DNA of 53,589 nt from Bacteroidia bacterium (GCA_021740825.1 JAIOZA010000021.1:1-53589); one strand, 5' to 3'. Positions 26,241 through 35,778 are shown, numbered from the stretch's first letter. Notes: generated by a model from the sequence alone, not told the origin. Numbers and translations: made by a program.

Positions 26241-28108
26241 TCTTTCTTTTTAACTTCTTTTTTTCCTAATAAATTTTTACCACCAATTAAATCAGCTTCC
26301 ATCATTCGTTTTTCCATTTCAGGTCTTGTAACCTTTCCTGTTAAATATTTTTCAATCATTAAACTAACTATCGGCGCACTCCATGTTCCACCAAATCCTG
26401 CATTTTCTACAAAGCAAACCATCGCTATTTTTGGCTTATCTCGAGGTGCGAAAGCCGAAAAAACTGCATGATCTTTTCCGTGAGGATTTTCTGCAGTTCC
26501 CGTTTTTCCGCAAGCTACAATGCCAGGAACTTTAGAAGCGGTTGCGGTGCCGGCATCAAAACACTTTTGCATCCCATCATGCACATTATCGTAAGCAAGT
26601 TGATTTTGTACATAATTAAAATGTTTCACTTTATATTTAGCTTCTAATGATTTTTCTATTCCAACCCCTTTAATACAATGTGGCGTGTAAAAGTATCCTC
26701 TATTTGCTATGGATGCTACTACATTTGCCATTTGCAATGGAACTAATGTTAATTCAGCTTGTCCAATTCCTAAAGAAACAACTGTATTACTTCTCCAATG
26801 ATTTTTTCCAAAAACTTTATTGTAATATTCTACCGATGGCACATTACCCGGTTTATCAAATGGTAAATCAGTTCCTAACTTAGTTCCAGGTCCAAAAGAT
26901 CGAACGGCGTCTCGCCAATGATTATAGCCATCTTCAAATTTTGGATATTTTTTTTGATCCACAATTTCTCTAAATACATAACTGTAATAGGAGTTGCATG
27001 AAGTAGCAATTGAACCCGGTAAATCAGTTGATGGATGGGGATGACATTTTGGATGGCCGCCCATTGGAGGATAACCACCATGGCAAGGAAAAACAGTTGA
27101 ACGACTTATTAATTCATCTTGCTGCGCAATTAATGCATCAATTAATTTAAAAGTTGAGCCTGGAGGATACATGGCGGTTAGTGCTCTGTTAAATAATGGA
27201 AGATTCAAAGAATCATAATAAAGTTTGGTGTAATTTCTGGATCTTTCTTTTCCTCCAACTAATAGGTTTGGGTCGTACCCTGGACTAGAAATTAAGCAAA
27301 GTATTTCTCCACTTGATGGTTCAATGGCAACAATAGCCCCTTTTTTTCCTTGCATTAATTTTTCGCCATATTCTTGTAATACTATATCAATACTGCTAAA
27401 TAAAGGCTTTCCAGCAATAGCAGCTGTATCATAAAGTCCATTCATATAACGACCTTTGGTTTTGTTATGAACGTCTACCATTACTATTTGCTTGCCTTTT
27501 TTCCCTCGTAAAACCTCTTCGTAAGAACGTTCAACTCCACTAATACCGATGTAATCCCCTTCAATATAGTAAGAATCTTTCGCTGCTTTTTCTTTACTTA
27601 CCTCACCAACATAACCTAATAAATGAGCCGCTACAGGCCTTGGATACTTTCTTATAGTTCTTGATTGAACGTCAAATCCTTTAAACCTATAAATTTTTTC
27701 TTGAAGTGCGGCATATACTTTTGCGGATAGCTGCTTTTCGAAAACACTTTCTTTGCGAGGTGAATTTGGCGCTTGACATGCTTTCTTCATTTTACGTAAA
27801 AATTCTGCTTTAGTGATTTCTAAAATTTTGCAAAGCGCCATTGTGTCGCAATTTTTAGCAAGTTTAGGAGTTACTAATAAATCGTACGAAAGTACATTTT
27901 GAACAAGTAACTTTCCGTTCCGATCATAAATGTAACCGCGCAAAGGATATTCTGTTCTATTTCTAAATGCATTGTTTCGAGCGTATAATTTATATTTATC
28001 ATCAATTAGCTGAATATAAAATAATCGACATATATAAATAATAGCAACTAATACAAAGAAACCACCAATGAAAAATTTTCTATCAGAAAGGTGAGAGCTT
28101 TTAATCAT
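26237..28108 (-). CDS. mrdA: Penicillin-binding protein 2 (elongation transpeptidase)
   Basis: A 623-residue class B PBP: one N-terminal membrane helix (about residues 12-32), a dimerisation/pedestal domain, then the transpeptidase domain. Active-site motifs are S318-T-F-K321, S370-C-N372 and K535-T-G537. Between the first two lies a Cys/His-rich loop (residues 341-358: PCHGGYPPMGGHPKCHPH) suited to bind a metal; a zinc site near this place is known in E. coli PBP2. The protein cross-links peptidoglycan in the elongasome. Its ATG shares one base with the mreD stop (TAATG) and its end overlaps rodA. Confidence 0.96.
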   Translation of the reverse strand: MIKSSHLSDRKFFIGGFFVLVAIIYICRLFYIQLIDDKYKLYARNNAFRNRTEYPLRGYIYDRNGKLLVQNVLSYDLLVTPKLAKNCDTMALCKILEITKAEFLRKMKKACQAPNSPRKESVFEKQLSAKVYAALQEKIYRFKGFDVQSRTIRKYPRPVAAHLLGYVGEVSKEKAAKDSYYIEGDYIGISGVERSYEEVLRGKKGKQIVMVDVHNKTKGRYMNGLYDTAAIAGKPLFSSIDIVLQEYGEKLMQGKKGAIVAIEPSSGEILCLISSPGYDPNLLVGGKERSRNYTKLYYDSLNLPLFNRALTAMYPPGSTFKLIDALIAQQDELISRSTVFPCHGGYPPMGGHPKCHPHPSTDLPGSIATSCNSYYSYVFREIVDQKKYPKFEDGYNHWRDAVRSFGPGTKLGTDLPFDKPGNVPSVEYYNKVFGKNHWRSNTVVSLGIGQAELTLVPLQMANVVASIANRGYFYTPHCIKGVGIEKSLEAKYKVKHFNYVQNQLAYDNVHDGMQKCFDAGTATASKVPGIVACGKTGTAENPHGKDHAVFSAFAPRDKPKIAMVCFVENAGFGGTWSAPIVSLMIEKYLTGKVTRPEMEKRMMEADLIGGKNLLGKKEVKKKD

Positions 28109-28626
28109 TACTTATTTTTATATGTTTTGTAAAACAAAAATTGAATAATGTAAACGAAACAAAATGTGCCAATGGTACTCAAAAAAACTCGTGATAAGGT
28201 TCTCATAAATTCGCCAAATCGAAAAATCTCTAAATAGAAGAAAAATAAATGATGAATGAATATGATTATTAATGAATAGGTAATAAACCAAACAGAACCC
28301 ATTGAATCTACATTTGGCATTAATCCTAGTTCATAGCCTTCTCGAGGAGATAATAATTTTAAAACATAGAATCTTGCAAATCCTATAAGCGTGCATGCTG
28401 CAGCGTGCATACCTGCTGTGTCATAAAACATATCAACCGTTAAGCCAGTAATAAATGCGCAAAGTAGTACAACTAATTTTGGAGTTTCGAAAGGCAATAA
28501 TAAAATAAATAAAATATATGGTAATAAAATAATATAGGATCCTAAGCGAATATTTTGAACTATTAGGACTTGCAGTAGCACTAATACAATAAAACGAATA
28601 CTATTTTTTAGGATATTATTTATCAC
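28108..28626 (-). CDS. mreD: Rod shape-determining protein MreD
   Basis: A 172-residue membrane protein with about five helices. Sequence is poorly conserved, as is normal for MreD; ITGLTVDMFYDTAGMHAAACTLIGFAR in the middle, with its conserved D-x-FY-D, is typical of the family. Position between mreC and PBP2 makes the call firm. It overlaps mreC by 11 bp and shares one base with the PBP2 start, so the genes are translationally linked. It has the usual length for the family (about 160-170). Confidence 0.9.
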   Translation of the reverse strand: MINNILKNSIRFIVLVLLQVLIVQNIRLGSYIILLPYILFILLLPFETPKLVVLLCAFITGLTVDMFYDTAGMHAAACTLIGFARFYVLKLLSPREGYELGLMPNVDSMGSVWFITYSLIIIFIHHLFFFYLEIFRFGEFMRTLSRVFLSTIGTFCFVYIIQFLFYKTYKNK

Positions 28627-29455
28627 TTTGTACTTGCGTTTTAATTTCTAAACTATCTCGTTCTGTTTTATAATTATATTTTATAACGGATACATAATTT
28701 ACTTTTTTAAAATCGGCACTTAATTTAACCTTTACAGTATAAAACGATTCATTGGGTCGCTGCTCATAACTATCAACAAATCCTACTAAAATTCCTTCAG
28801 GAAAAATCCCTGATAATGAACTTGTAATGACAGTATCTCCTCTTTTTATTTTAGCATTTGTAGGTATGTCGGTTAAATTTGAAAAACGATAATCGGTTCC
28901 ATCCCAAATGAGCGGACCGTATGTACCATCTTTTTTTAATTGGCAATTCACTCGCACGTCTTTATGTAAAATTGACATTGCTGATGCAAAGTTCTCTGAA
29001 ACATCTTTTACTATTCCAATAATACCATCGCTTGTTATTACAGCCATATCGTGGGTTACGCCTTGTTTAGAACCAATATTTAAAGTTAAATAGTTGTTTC
29101 TTTTATTTACACTACTACTAATGGCTTTACCATTCATAAACTCGTATTCTTGTTTATAAAGCGTGTCGTTTTTTTTGTATATCTTTAAAGGTATAGCGGC
29201 ATATCCTAGCTTAATTCTATTTAATAAAAATGTATTCAACTTTGCAAGCCTTTCGTTTTCGTCTTTTAATAACAAGTACTCTTTTGCATTAGCTTCCATT
29301 TGGTATATATTGGCGCTTATCTTATTAGAAGAGTTTAAAAGGCTTGAACCTTGGTAACCATTATTCTTAATTAAAATAAGAATGCAAAAAAATTCTAAAA
29401 ATAGAAATGCAAAAAAGAAATTGTTTCTATATAAAAAATTTAGAAGGTTTTTCAT
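28616..29455 (-). CDS. mreC: Rod shape-determining protein MreC
   Basis: A 279-residue protein with one N-terminal membrane anchor (about residues 10-30), a periplasmic coiled-coil (IYQMEANAKEYLLLKDENERLAKLN) and the beta-barrel MreC domain: NIGSKQGVTHDMAVITSDGIIG, ILHKDVRVNCQLKKDGTYG, and KIKRGDTVITSSLSGIFPEGILVG. It links cytoplasmic MreB to the PBP2-RodA synthase. A 78-bp gap separates it from mreB and contains its own promoter-like box, so the mreC-rodA part may be expressed apart from mreB. Confidence 0.95.
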   Translation of the reverse strand: MKNLLNFLYRNNFFFAFLFLEFFCILILIKNNGYQGSSLLNSSNKISANIYQMEANAKEYLLLKDENERLAKLNTFLLNRIKLGYAAIPLKIYKKNDTLYKQEYEFMNGKAISSSVNKRNNYLTLNIGSKQGVTHDMAVITSDGIIGIVKDVSENFASAMSILHKDVRVNCQLKKDGTYGPLIWDGTDYRFSNLTDIPTNAKIKRGDTVITSSLSGIFPEGILVGFVDSYEQRPNESFYTVKVKLSADFKKVNYVSVIKYNYKTERDSLEIKTQVQSDK

Positions 29456-29478
29456 TTTCTTTTAAGAAGTGGTAAATG

Positions 29479-29486
29479 CAAAATTA
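29479..29486 (-). promoter_or_regulatory. Possible internal promoter between mreB and mreC
   Basis: On the minus strand TAATTTTG matches TAnnTTTG perfectly, 23 nt before the mreC start. A weak -33-like TTGT is about 20 nt upstream. It would allow mreCD-mrdA-rodA transcription independent of mreB. Confidence 0.35.
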
Positions 29487-29533
29487 GCGCAACAACAATT
29501 ATTACAACTTAAATTTAAGTCAGATTTAAAAGT

Positions 29534-30556
29534 TTATTTAATTAAGAATGGGAATTTGTGAACATTCTTAAGTGCAATTCCAGTACCACGCGCAACCGCT
29601 CGCAATGGATCTTCGCAAACATGAACAGATAATTTTGTTTTTAATGATATTCGCTTATCAAGGCCTCTTAATAATGAACCGCCGCCTGCCATATAAATTC
29701 CTGTGCGATAAATATCTGCTGCTAATTCTGGCGGAGTCATTTCTAAAGCATTTAATATAGCTTCTTCTATTTTAGAAATTGATTTGTCTAAACAGTGAGC
29801 AATCTCTACATAACTAACAAATACTTCTTTAGGAATTCCACTCATTAAGTCTCTACCTTGAACAGCGAAGTCAGCAGGAGGATTTTCGATTTCCGTCATT
29901 GCAGCACCTACTTCTATTTTTACCTGCTCCGCACTTCTTTCTCCAATTAAAATATTATGTTGTCTGCGCATATATTCTTCAATATTTGCGTTAAAGTCGT
30001 CACCAGCAATACGAGTTGATTTATCACACACAATACCTCCTAAGGCAATAACCGCAATTTCAGATGTACCGCCACCAATGTCAATAATCATATTTCCCAT
30101 AGGTTCTTCCACATCTATTCCCATACCAATAGCCGCTGCCATAGGCTCATGAATCATATAAACTTCTTTAGCGCCAGCATGTTCTGCACTATCTCTTACG
30201 GCACGTTTTTCAACTTCCGTAATCCCACTTGGAATACAAATTACCATACGAAGTGAGGGTTTAAAAAAGCGATTTGTCGGATTAATCATCTTAATCATTC
30301 CTTTAATCATTTCTTCAGCTGCCTGAAAATCTGCAATTACACCGTCTCGCAAAGGACGAATAGTTTTAATATTCTCATGCGTTTTACCATGCATCATTTG
30401 CGCTTGCTTACCAACTGCAATTACCCTTCCTGTTGTTCTATCAACTGCCACAATACTGGGTTGATCGACAACCACTTTGTCATTATGAATTATAATAGTG
30501 TTGGCTGTACCTAAATCTATTGCAATTTCCTGTGTTAAAAAGTCAAATAACCCCAT
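29534..30556 (-). CDS. mreB: Rod shape-determining actin-like protein MreB
   Basis: A 340-residue actin-fold ATPase. Nucleotide-binding motifs are IAIDLGTANTIIIH at the N-terminus, MIDIGGGTSEIAVIALGGIV in the middle and GIYMAGGGSLLRGLDKRI near the C-terminus. MreB filaments under the inner membrane steer elongasome movement and give the cell its rod shape. It is the first gene of the cell-elongation operon; 111 bp separate its start from the purH stop. The only promoter-like element seen upstream (TAACTTTA on the minus strand) is imperfect. Confidence 0.97.
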   Translation of the reverse strand: MGLFDFLTQEIAIDLGTANTIIIHNDKVVVDQPSIVAVDRTTGRVIAVGKQAQMMHGKTHENIKTIRPLRDGVIADFQAAEEMIKGMIKMINPTNRFFKPSLRMVICIPSGITEVEKRAVRDSAEHAGAKEVYMIHEPMAAAIGMGIDVEEPMGNMIIDIGGGTSEIAVIALGGIVCDKSTRIAGDDFNANIEEYMRRQHNILIGERSAEQVKIEVGAAMTEIENPPADFAVQGRDLMSGIPKEVFVSYVEIAHCLDKSISKIEEAILNALEMTPPELAADIYRTGIYMAGGGSLLRGLDKRISLKTKLSVHVCEDPLRAVARGTGIALKNVHKFPFLIK

Positions 30557-30667
30557 ATAATTTTTTTTATTTTTTTATTTTAAAATAAATATCAAGCGTT
30601 TTATTTTAAAGTTAAATAGTTTTTGTCAAATAGCCTAATTGTTTATTTACAGAAATACTAAAGTAAG

Positions 30668-32197
30668 TTAATGTTTAAAATGTCTAGTTCCAGTAAATAC
30701 CATACTCATTCCATGCGCATTACAGTATTCTATACTGTCTTTATCTTTTATAGATCCTCCTGGTTGAATTACAACATCAATCCCTTCGTTATGTGCAATT
30801 TCTACACAATCTGCAAACGGGAAAAACGCATCGCTTGCCATTACGGCTCCCGTCAATTCAAATCCAAAATTATGCGCCTTATCAATAGCGTGCCTTAAAG
30901 CATCTACGCGAGATGTTTGTCCGGTACCACTTGCAATTAATTGATTGTTTTTTACGATAACAATTGTATTTGATTTTGTGTGTTTTGCTAATTTATTTGC
31001 AAATAATAAATCTTTTATCTGCGATTTTGTAGGAGTGGCTGTTGTTACTGTTGTTAAATTAGCTTCCGTTTCGGTAACTAAATCTTTATCCTGTTCCATA
31101 ATTCCATTTAATAACGTTCGGATTTGTTTTTTTGGCAAAGGCACAGTTTTTTGCACTAAAATAATGCGATTGTTTTTTGATTTAAGAATTGCTAATGCAG
31201 TATCAGAAAAGCTAGGCGCAATTACTACTTCGCAAAATAACTTGTGTATTTCTTCAGCAGTTTCAAAGTCAATTTCCGTGTTACTAATCAATATGCCACC
31301 GAATGCAGATACTGGGTCTCCAGCCAATGCATCTAAATAGGCATCTACTATTTTAGGTCTACTTGCAACTCCACAAGCATTGTTATGTTTTAAAATAGCA
31401 AAGGTTGGCTCTGCTGTGAAATCGGCCATTAAATTAACTGCTGCATCAACGTCTAATAAATTATTATAAGACAATTCCTTACCGTTTAATTTCTCAAACA
31501 TAGCCTGCATATCACCATAAAAAACACCTTTTTGATGCGGGTTTTCTCCGTAACGCAAAGTTGCGCCATTGTTGATGCTTTGCTTTAATATTGGCAATTG
31601 CTCCGTTTGATTAAAATAATTAAATATCGCAGCATCATAATGACTACTCATTGCAAAAGCTTTTGCTGCAAATGTTTTACGGTCGCTTAATTCAGATGAG
31701 CCATTTTGTTCATTCAGTAAATTTAGTAATGATGAGTAGTCGTTTCTTGAGGCAACAATAACAACATCATTATAGTTTTTAGCAGCCGCTCTAATTAATG
31801 AAATTCCTCCAATATCAATTTTTTCAATGATATCTTCTTCGTTTGCACCACTTGCTAATGTTTCTTCAAAAGGGTACAAATCAACAATTACTAAATCAAT
31901 TTCAGGGATTTCGTGCTGTTGCATTTGCGCAATATCACTGTCTAATTCTCTGCGTCCTAAAATTCCACCAAAAATCTTAGGATGTAACGTTTTAACTCTT
32001 CCACCTAATATTTCAGGAAAAGAAGTTAATCCTTCCACTGATTTTACTGGTATCCCAAGATTTTCTATAAACGCTTGTGTGCCACCCGTGCTGTATAATA
32101 TTACACCTAAATCGTGCAATTTTTTAATGATAGGATCTAAATTATCCTTGTAAAAAACGGAAATTAATGCACTATTTATTTTCTTTGTACGGCTCAT
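30668..32197 (-). CDS. purH: Bifunctional AICAR transformylase / IMP cyclohydrolase
   Basis: A 509-residue enzyme for the last two steps of IMP synthesis. Residues 1-195 form the MGS-like cyclohydrolase (ALISVFYKDNLDPIIKKLHDLG, ILYSTGGTQAFIENLGIPVKSV, GGRVKTLHPKIFGGIL). The rest is the formyl-transferase domain with LRYGENPHQKG, LSYNNLLDVDAA, the catalytic KHNNACGVA and the C-terminal VVIQPGGSIKD and MVFTGTRHFKH. Length is normal for the family (about 510-530). The antisense open frame at 30945-31340 is a shadow. Confidence 0.97.
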   Translation of the reverse strand: MSRTKKINSALISVFYKDNLDPIIKKLHDLGVILYSTGGTQAFIENLGIPVKSVEGLTSFPEILGGRVKTLHPKIFGGILGRRELDSDIAQMQQHEIPEIDLVIVDLYPFEETLASGANEEDIIEKIDIGGISLIRAAAKNYNDVVIVASRNDYSSLLNLLNEQNGSSELSDRKTFAAKAFAMSSHYDAAIFNYFNQTEQLPILKQSINNGATLRYGENPHQKGVFYGDMQAMFEKLNGKELSYNNLLDVDAAVNLMADFTAEPTFAILKHNNACGVASRPKIVDAYLDALAGDPVSAFGGILISNTEIDFETAEEIHKLFCEVVIAPSFSDTALAILKSKNNRIILVQKTVPLPKKQIRTLLNGIMEQDKDLVTETEANLTTVTTATPTKSQIKDLLFANKLAKHTKSNTIVIVKNNQLIASGTGQTSRVDALRHAIDKAHNFGFELTGAVMASDAFFPFADCVEIAHNEGIDVVIQPGGSIKDKDSIEYCNAHGMSMVFTGTRHFKH

Positions 32198-32213
32198 AAA
32201 TTCAAGTAAAGGA

Positions 32214-32221
32214 CAAAGATA
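32214..32221 (-). promoter_or_regulatory. -7 promoter box of purH
   Basis: On the minus strand TATCTTTG, a perfect TAnnTTTG match, ends 16 nt before the purH ATG at 32197. No PurR-like operator or purine riboswitch was recognised. Confidence 0.4.
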
Positions 32222-32355
32222 ATTTTTAGCTTAGCATGTAGGAGATTTGTTGAAAAGTGCTTAAAATTCAGTAAAACGCAAATAATAACAAGTTTTTAAC
32301 AATTAGTCTCAATACAAAACTCCATTTTTTAAGACTTTTTTTCTACTTTTAAATA

Positions 32356-32940
32356 ATGATAGACCAATTAGAATTATTAGATCGTCAGTTATTTTTATTA
32401 ATAAATGCTTGCAATTCCCCTGTTTTTGATTTAGTGATGTATTATGTCTCTCAGATGTGGATATTTTTACCTTTATTTTTTTATTGGTTTTACCTTGTTT
32501 ATAATAAAGTTGGCATTAAAAAACTATTGATTCTACTAAGTTTTTTAGCTGTATTGATTGCTTTAACCGATCAAACATCCAACCAAATTAAACATACTGT
32601 TAAACGCTATCGGCCTTCGCATAATATAGAAATTCAAGCTCAGGTGCATTCTGTAAATGGCTACAAAGGTGGTCAGTATGGCTTTTTTTCTGGGCATGCT
32701 ACAAATTCCTTTGGCGTAGCCATGCTATTATTTTTGTTGTTTAGTAAGAATAAAGTATGGCTTAGACTTTCTTTTTTTTTATGGGCAGCATTAACGGCCT
32801 ATTCTCGCGTTTACCTTGGCGTTCATTATCCCTCAGATATATTGGTTGGTATGCTTGTAGGCGTATTTTGGGGCTTTGTAGTTTATCAATTCATACAATA
32901 CACTTTCAAAAAACAATTTAATGAAACTATTAATATTTAG
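32356..32940 (+). CDS. PAP2-family membrane phosphatase
   Basis: A 194-residue membrane protein with five or six helices and the three PAP2 motifs: KHTVKRYRPSH (C1), FFSGHATNS (C2) and SRVYLGVHYPSD (C3), with both catalytic histidines present. Members remove phosphate from lipid substrates such as undecaprenyl pyrophosphate or phosphatidic acid derivatives. A TACTTTTA box ends 4 nt before the ATG, so the mRNA may be leaderless. The 3' end overlaps the next gene by 20 bp, making this the first gene of a four-gene operon. Confidence 0.9.
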   Translation: MIDQLELLDRQLFLLINACNSPVFDLVMYYVSQMWIFLPLFFYWFYLVYNKVGIKKLLILLSFLAVLIALTDQTSNQIKHTVKRYRPSHNIEIQAQVHSVNGYKGGQYGFFSGHATNSFGVAMLLFLLFSKNKVWLRLSFFLWAALTAYSRVYLGVHYPSDILVGMLVGVFWGFVVYQFIQYTFKKQFNETINI

Positions 32941-33778
32941 CCTTTTTTTATCTTTTTCCGCCTTTGCACAATTGCCTGAAACGGATGTTTGGCTTTTTAA
33001 AATAGAGAAAAAAGCAAATAAGTACACCTACACAAATCCTTTAAATATTACACAACGATTAGGTTATGACAACCAACCAACTTTTACAGCCGATGGAAAA
33101 TCTATATTGTATGTATGCATTGATTCGAGTAAACAAGCTGATATTTATCAATATAATATCAGTAAAAAGACAGGAATTAATATTACTAAATCAGATGTAT
33201 CAGAATATTCTCCAACCATACTCCCTAACGGTTTAGGGTTTAGTGCTGTTGTAGTTGAAAAGGACTCCTCACAACGCGTTTGGGAATTTAATTTTAACGG
33301 GAAGTTCAATAAAATTTCTCACAAAGGAACGGATTCTATTGGCTATCATACCTGGTTAAATGACGATACATTACTGTATTATAAATTAACGGATCCTCAC
33401 TCGTTAAGAATTTTAAATGTAAAAACAAACGAAGATGTTTGGTTATGTGATTTTCCAACAAGGGCTTTTAAAAAAATAGGAAACTCTTCGCAATTTATTT
33501 ACGCAATTAAAGACTCGATCAATACTGAATTTAGAATATATAATTCCGCCTTAAGAGAGAGTAAAGCTTATACCACTTACGCTTCATTAAACGAAGATTT
33601 TATATGGCATCATGAATTAGGATTAATTAAATCGGAAAATTCAGATTTGATGAATTATAATGAACAAACTAAAAATTGGGAACTTTTATTTTCGTTTACT
33701 AGTTTAGGAATTAAAAAAATTACACGCTTTGTTTTTGATGCTAAAACAAAACAATTAGCCATTGTTAGCAACTTATGA
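32921..33778 (+). CDS. Exported TolB-like beta-propeller protein
   Basis: A 285-residue protein with a signal peptide (MKLLIFSLFLSFSAFAQ). The mature part shows PD40/TolB-type blades: NQPTFTADGKSILYVCID, TPNDI-like turns, and YSPTILPNGLGFSAVV. Such proteins occur both as soluble periplasmic factors and as sensors. It has neither a T9SS sorting domain nor a lipobox, so it should stay in the periplasm. It overlaps the PAP2 gene by 20 bp and the acetyltransferase gene by 4 bp. The precise function is unknown. Confidence 0.7.
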   Translation: MKLLIFSLFLSFSAFAQLPETDVWLFKIEKKANKYTYTNPLNITQRLGYDNQPTFTADGKSILYVCIDSSKQADIYQYNISKKTGINITKSDVSEYSPTILPNGLGFSAVVVEKDSSQRVWEFNFNGKFNKISHKGTDSIGYHTWLNDDTLLYYKLTDPHSLRILNVKTNEDVWLCDFPTRAFKKIGNSSQFIYAIKDSINTEFRIYNSALRESKAYTTYASLNEDFIWHHELGLIKSENSDLMNYNEQTKNWELLFSFTSLGIKKITRFVFDAKTKQLAIVSNL

Positions 33779-34212
33779 TTGATGAAAAAAAGATAGGAGC
33801 ATTTTTATATTCATCGGATAAAAAAAAATTGGATGTCAATTATATTCACCATTATTTAGGTGAGGAAAGTTATTGGGCAAAAAATATACCTAGAGAGATT
33901 GTTCAAAAATCAATTGACGGAAGTTTGTGTTTTGGCGTTTATTACCAAGATAAGCAAATTGGTTTTGCCAGAGTGATTACTGATTATGCCACTTTTGGAT
34001 ATTTAGCAGATGTATTTATTGATAAGCATTACAGAGGAAAAGGGTTAAGTAAAGAGTTGATGAAATTTATTATGAAGCAAGATGTGATTAAAAAATTACG
34101 CCGTTTTATGTTAGCGACATTAGATGCACATAGTCTATACACTCAATTTGGATTTGAAAGTCAGGAAGGAAACAAACGATTAATGGGCATTAAATTTTTT
34201 GAAGAGTATTGA
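33775..34212 (+). CDS. GNAT-family N-acetyltransferase
   Basis: A 145-residue GNAT protein. The acetyl-CoA-binding motif A is visible as LADVFIDKHYRGKGLSKELMKFIM, preceded by the strand IGFARVITDYATFGYL and followed by the C-terminal LYTQFGFE. It resembles the single-domain YjgM/ElaA-type group, for which substrates are rarely known. Start ATG overlaps the previous stop by 4 bp (ATGA); its own stop overlaps the TTG start of the next gene (TTGA). Confidence 0.88.
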   Translation: MIDEKKIGAFLYSSDKKKLDVNYIHHYLGEESYWAKNIPREIVQKSIDGSLCFGVYYQDKQIGFARVITDYATFGYLADVFIDKHYRGKGLSKELMKFIMKQDVIKKLRRFMLATLDAHSLYTQFGFESQEGNKRLMGIKFFEEY

Positions 34213-35747
34213 TACTAACAGTCCTATATTTTTTACTCTTTGTCTTTTTGATAAGTAGGTTGTCTTTTTTTAAAGATGATGCTATTTCATTAAAATTTAT
34301 TATAGGAATTTTATTGCTTAAATCTTTAGGATGTTTAGCTTACTATTGGGTTTATTTTTGCTATTATCCTGCAGGTTTTAATGGCGATAGCGCTTCCACA
34401 TTGCATGATGCAAAAATAATGTATGATGCATTGCCAAATCACCCATTTGATTTTTTAAAAATGGTTTTAGGATTGCATTCCAATTTAGATTCTGATCCAT
34501 TATATGAACCCTACTTTAAATTTATTGAAAAATGGGGCAGAACAGATATCACTTCCGATTTTTTTTTAAATGATAATCGAACTCCCATTCGCGTTAATGC
34601 CATTATTATGCTTATTTCTTTTGGTAATTATTCCGTTCATGCACTCGTGATGTTGGTATTATCCTTTGTGGGACAATTTGCTTTTTACAAGGCATTTAAA
34701 AAGTATGTTCCAAAAAAAGAAATATTACTAGCTATCATAATTTTTATAACTCCTTCTATTTTGTTTTGGACATCAGGCGTTCTCAAAGAGCCTATTGCTA
34801 TTGGATTACTAGGCCTTTTTGTTTATGTATTTATGAAATTATTTATAGAGTTTCAATTTAAACTTAAGTATTGCTTATTTTTAATTTTTACTTCATTATT
34901 ATTTTTAATTCTGAAGCCCTATATTTTACTTCTCATTTTAATTCCCTTAATTTTATTTACATTAGTTAAAGCTTTTAAGTTTGATGTTTATAGTTTAAAG
35001 AAAATTATCGTTTTTTACGCATTGGCATTATCTGTAATTTACACTGGAACATTTTTCATATTGAAATTTGGTTTTCAAAAAGATGTTATTAATACCATTG
35101 TGGTGCGACAGAATGATTTTATAAATTTAAGTAAGGGGGGCACTTTTTTTTTAAATGGTCAAAAATATGTACGTTTCGAAGTGAACGATACAACGCATTA
35201 CAAATTAGTAGATAATGAACGAATGCTTTTTAAATTTAATGTTCATTCAACTTTCATGTATTGGCATATTAATAATTTGCGCGATACTATTTATGAAACT
35301 AATAATCAAGATACTACATTATTTAAATTTATTAGTGCTTGCGGGCCTTCAGGATCTGCAATTAGCATGGAAAGGTTAGAATATAATTTTACTTCGTTTG
35401 CCAAAATTATTCCTCAATCGTTTTATAATGTACTATGTAAGCCATTCTTTTTTGATAGTCATTCGCTACTAGAATTAATTGCTTCACTAGAAAACTTATG
35501 TTTTATATTATTTTTTGTTTTTTGTTTTATTTACAGAAGTAAAAATAGAGTTGATATAAACTTATTGCTGTTTTGCATCACACTTATTATGACGTCTTTT
35601 ATTTTAATAGGATTAACAACTACTGTTATGGGAGCAATTGTAAGGTATCGTATTCCATTTATTCCTTTTTTATTATTGATACCACTCCTATTTTTAGACA
35701 TAAATTCTCTAAAAAAAATTCCTTTTATCAATCGTTTGGTTAAATAG
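34209..35747 (+). CDS. Polytopic membrane protein of unknown function, possibly a GT-C-like glycosyltransferase
   Basis: A 512-residue protein with about ten or eleven hydrophobic segments. After the second helix comes a loop with FNGDSASTLHDAK, and later helices include ILFWTSGVLKEPIAIGLLG. The acidic first loop and the overall layout recall membrane glycosyltransferases and polysaccharide polymerases of Bacteroidota, but no diagnostic motif was recognised. A periplasmic domain of about 110 residues (280-390) sits between helix groups. It starts with TTG overlapping the acetyltransferase stop (TTGA), so it depends on coupling. The preceding PAP2 phosphatase would fit lipid-linked sugar chemistry; this is inference. 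Confidence 0.65.
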   Translation: MILTVLYFLLFVFLISRLSFFKDDAISLKFIIGILLLKSLGCLAYYWVYFCYYPAGFNGDSASTLHDAKIMYDALPNHPFDFLKMVLGLHSNLDSDPLYEPYFKFIEKWGRTDITSDFFLNDNRTPIRVNAIIMLISFGNYSVHALVMLVLSFVGQFAFYKAFKKYVPKKEILLAIIIFITPSILFWTSGVLKEPIAIGLLGLFVYVFMKLFIEFQFKLKYCLFLIFTSLLFLILKPYILLLILIPLILFTLVKAFKFDVYSLKKIIVFYALALSVIYTGTFFILKFGFQKDVINTIVVRQNDFINLSKGGTFFLNGQKYVRFEVNDTTHYKLVDNERMLFKFNVHSTFMYWHINNLRDTIYETNNQDTTLFKFISACGPSGSAISMERLEYNFTSFAKIIPQSFYNVLCKPFFFDSHSLLELIASLENLCFILFFVFCFIYRSKNRVDINLLLFCITLIMTSFILIGLTTTVMGAIVRYRIPFIPFLLLIPLLFLDINSLKKIPFINRLVK

Positions 35748-35748
35748 T

Positions 35749-35756
35749 TATATTTG
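35749..35756 (+). promoter_or_regulatory. -7 promoter box of the amino acid permease
   Basis: TATATTTG, a perfect TAnnTTTG match, ends 22 nt before the ATG at 35779. A TTTG lies only 10 bp upstream, too close for a normal -33 element. Confidence 0.4.
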
Positions 35757-35778
35757 TTTAAAGCATTAATTTATAAGT

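Noticed and set aside
28616-28626. Frameshift suspected at the mreC/mreD junction
   Set aside because: The 11-bp overlap joins two complete proteins of normal length; it is ordinary gene packing.
30945-31340. 131-codon plus-strand open frame inside purH
   Set aside because: Antisense to conserved purH sequence; composition reflects the complementary codons of the enzyme.
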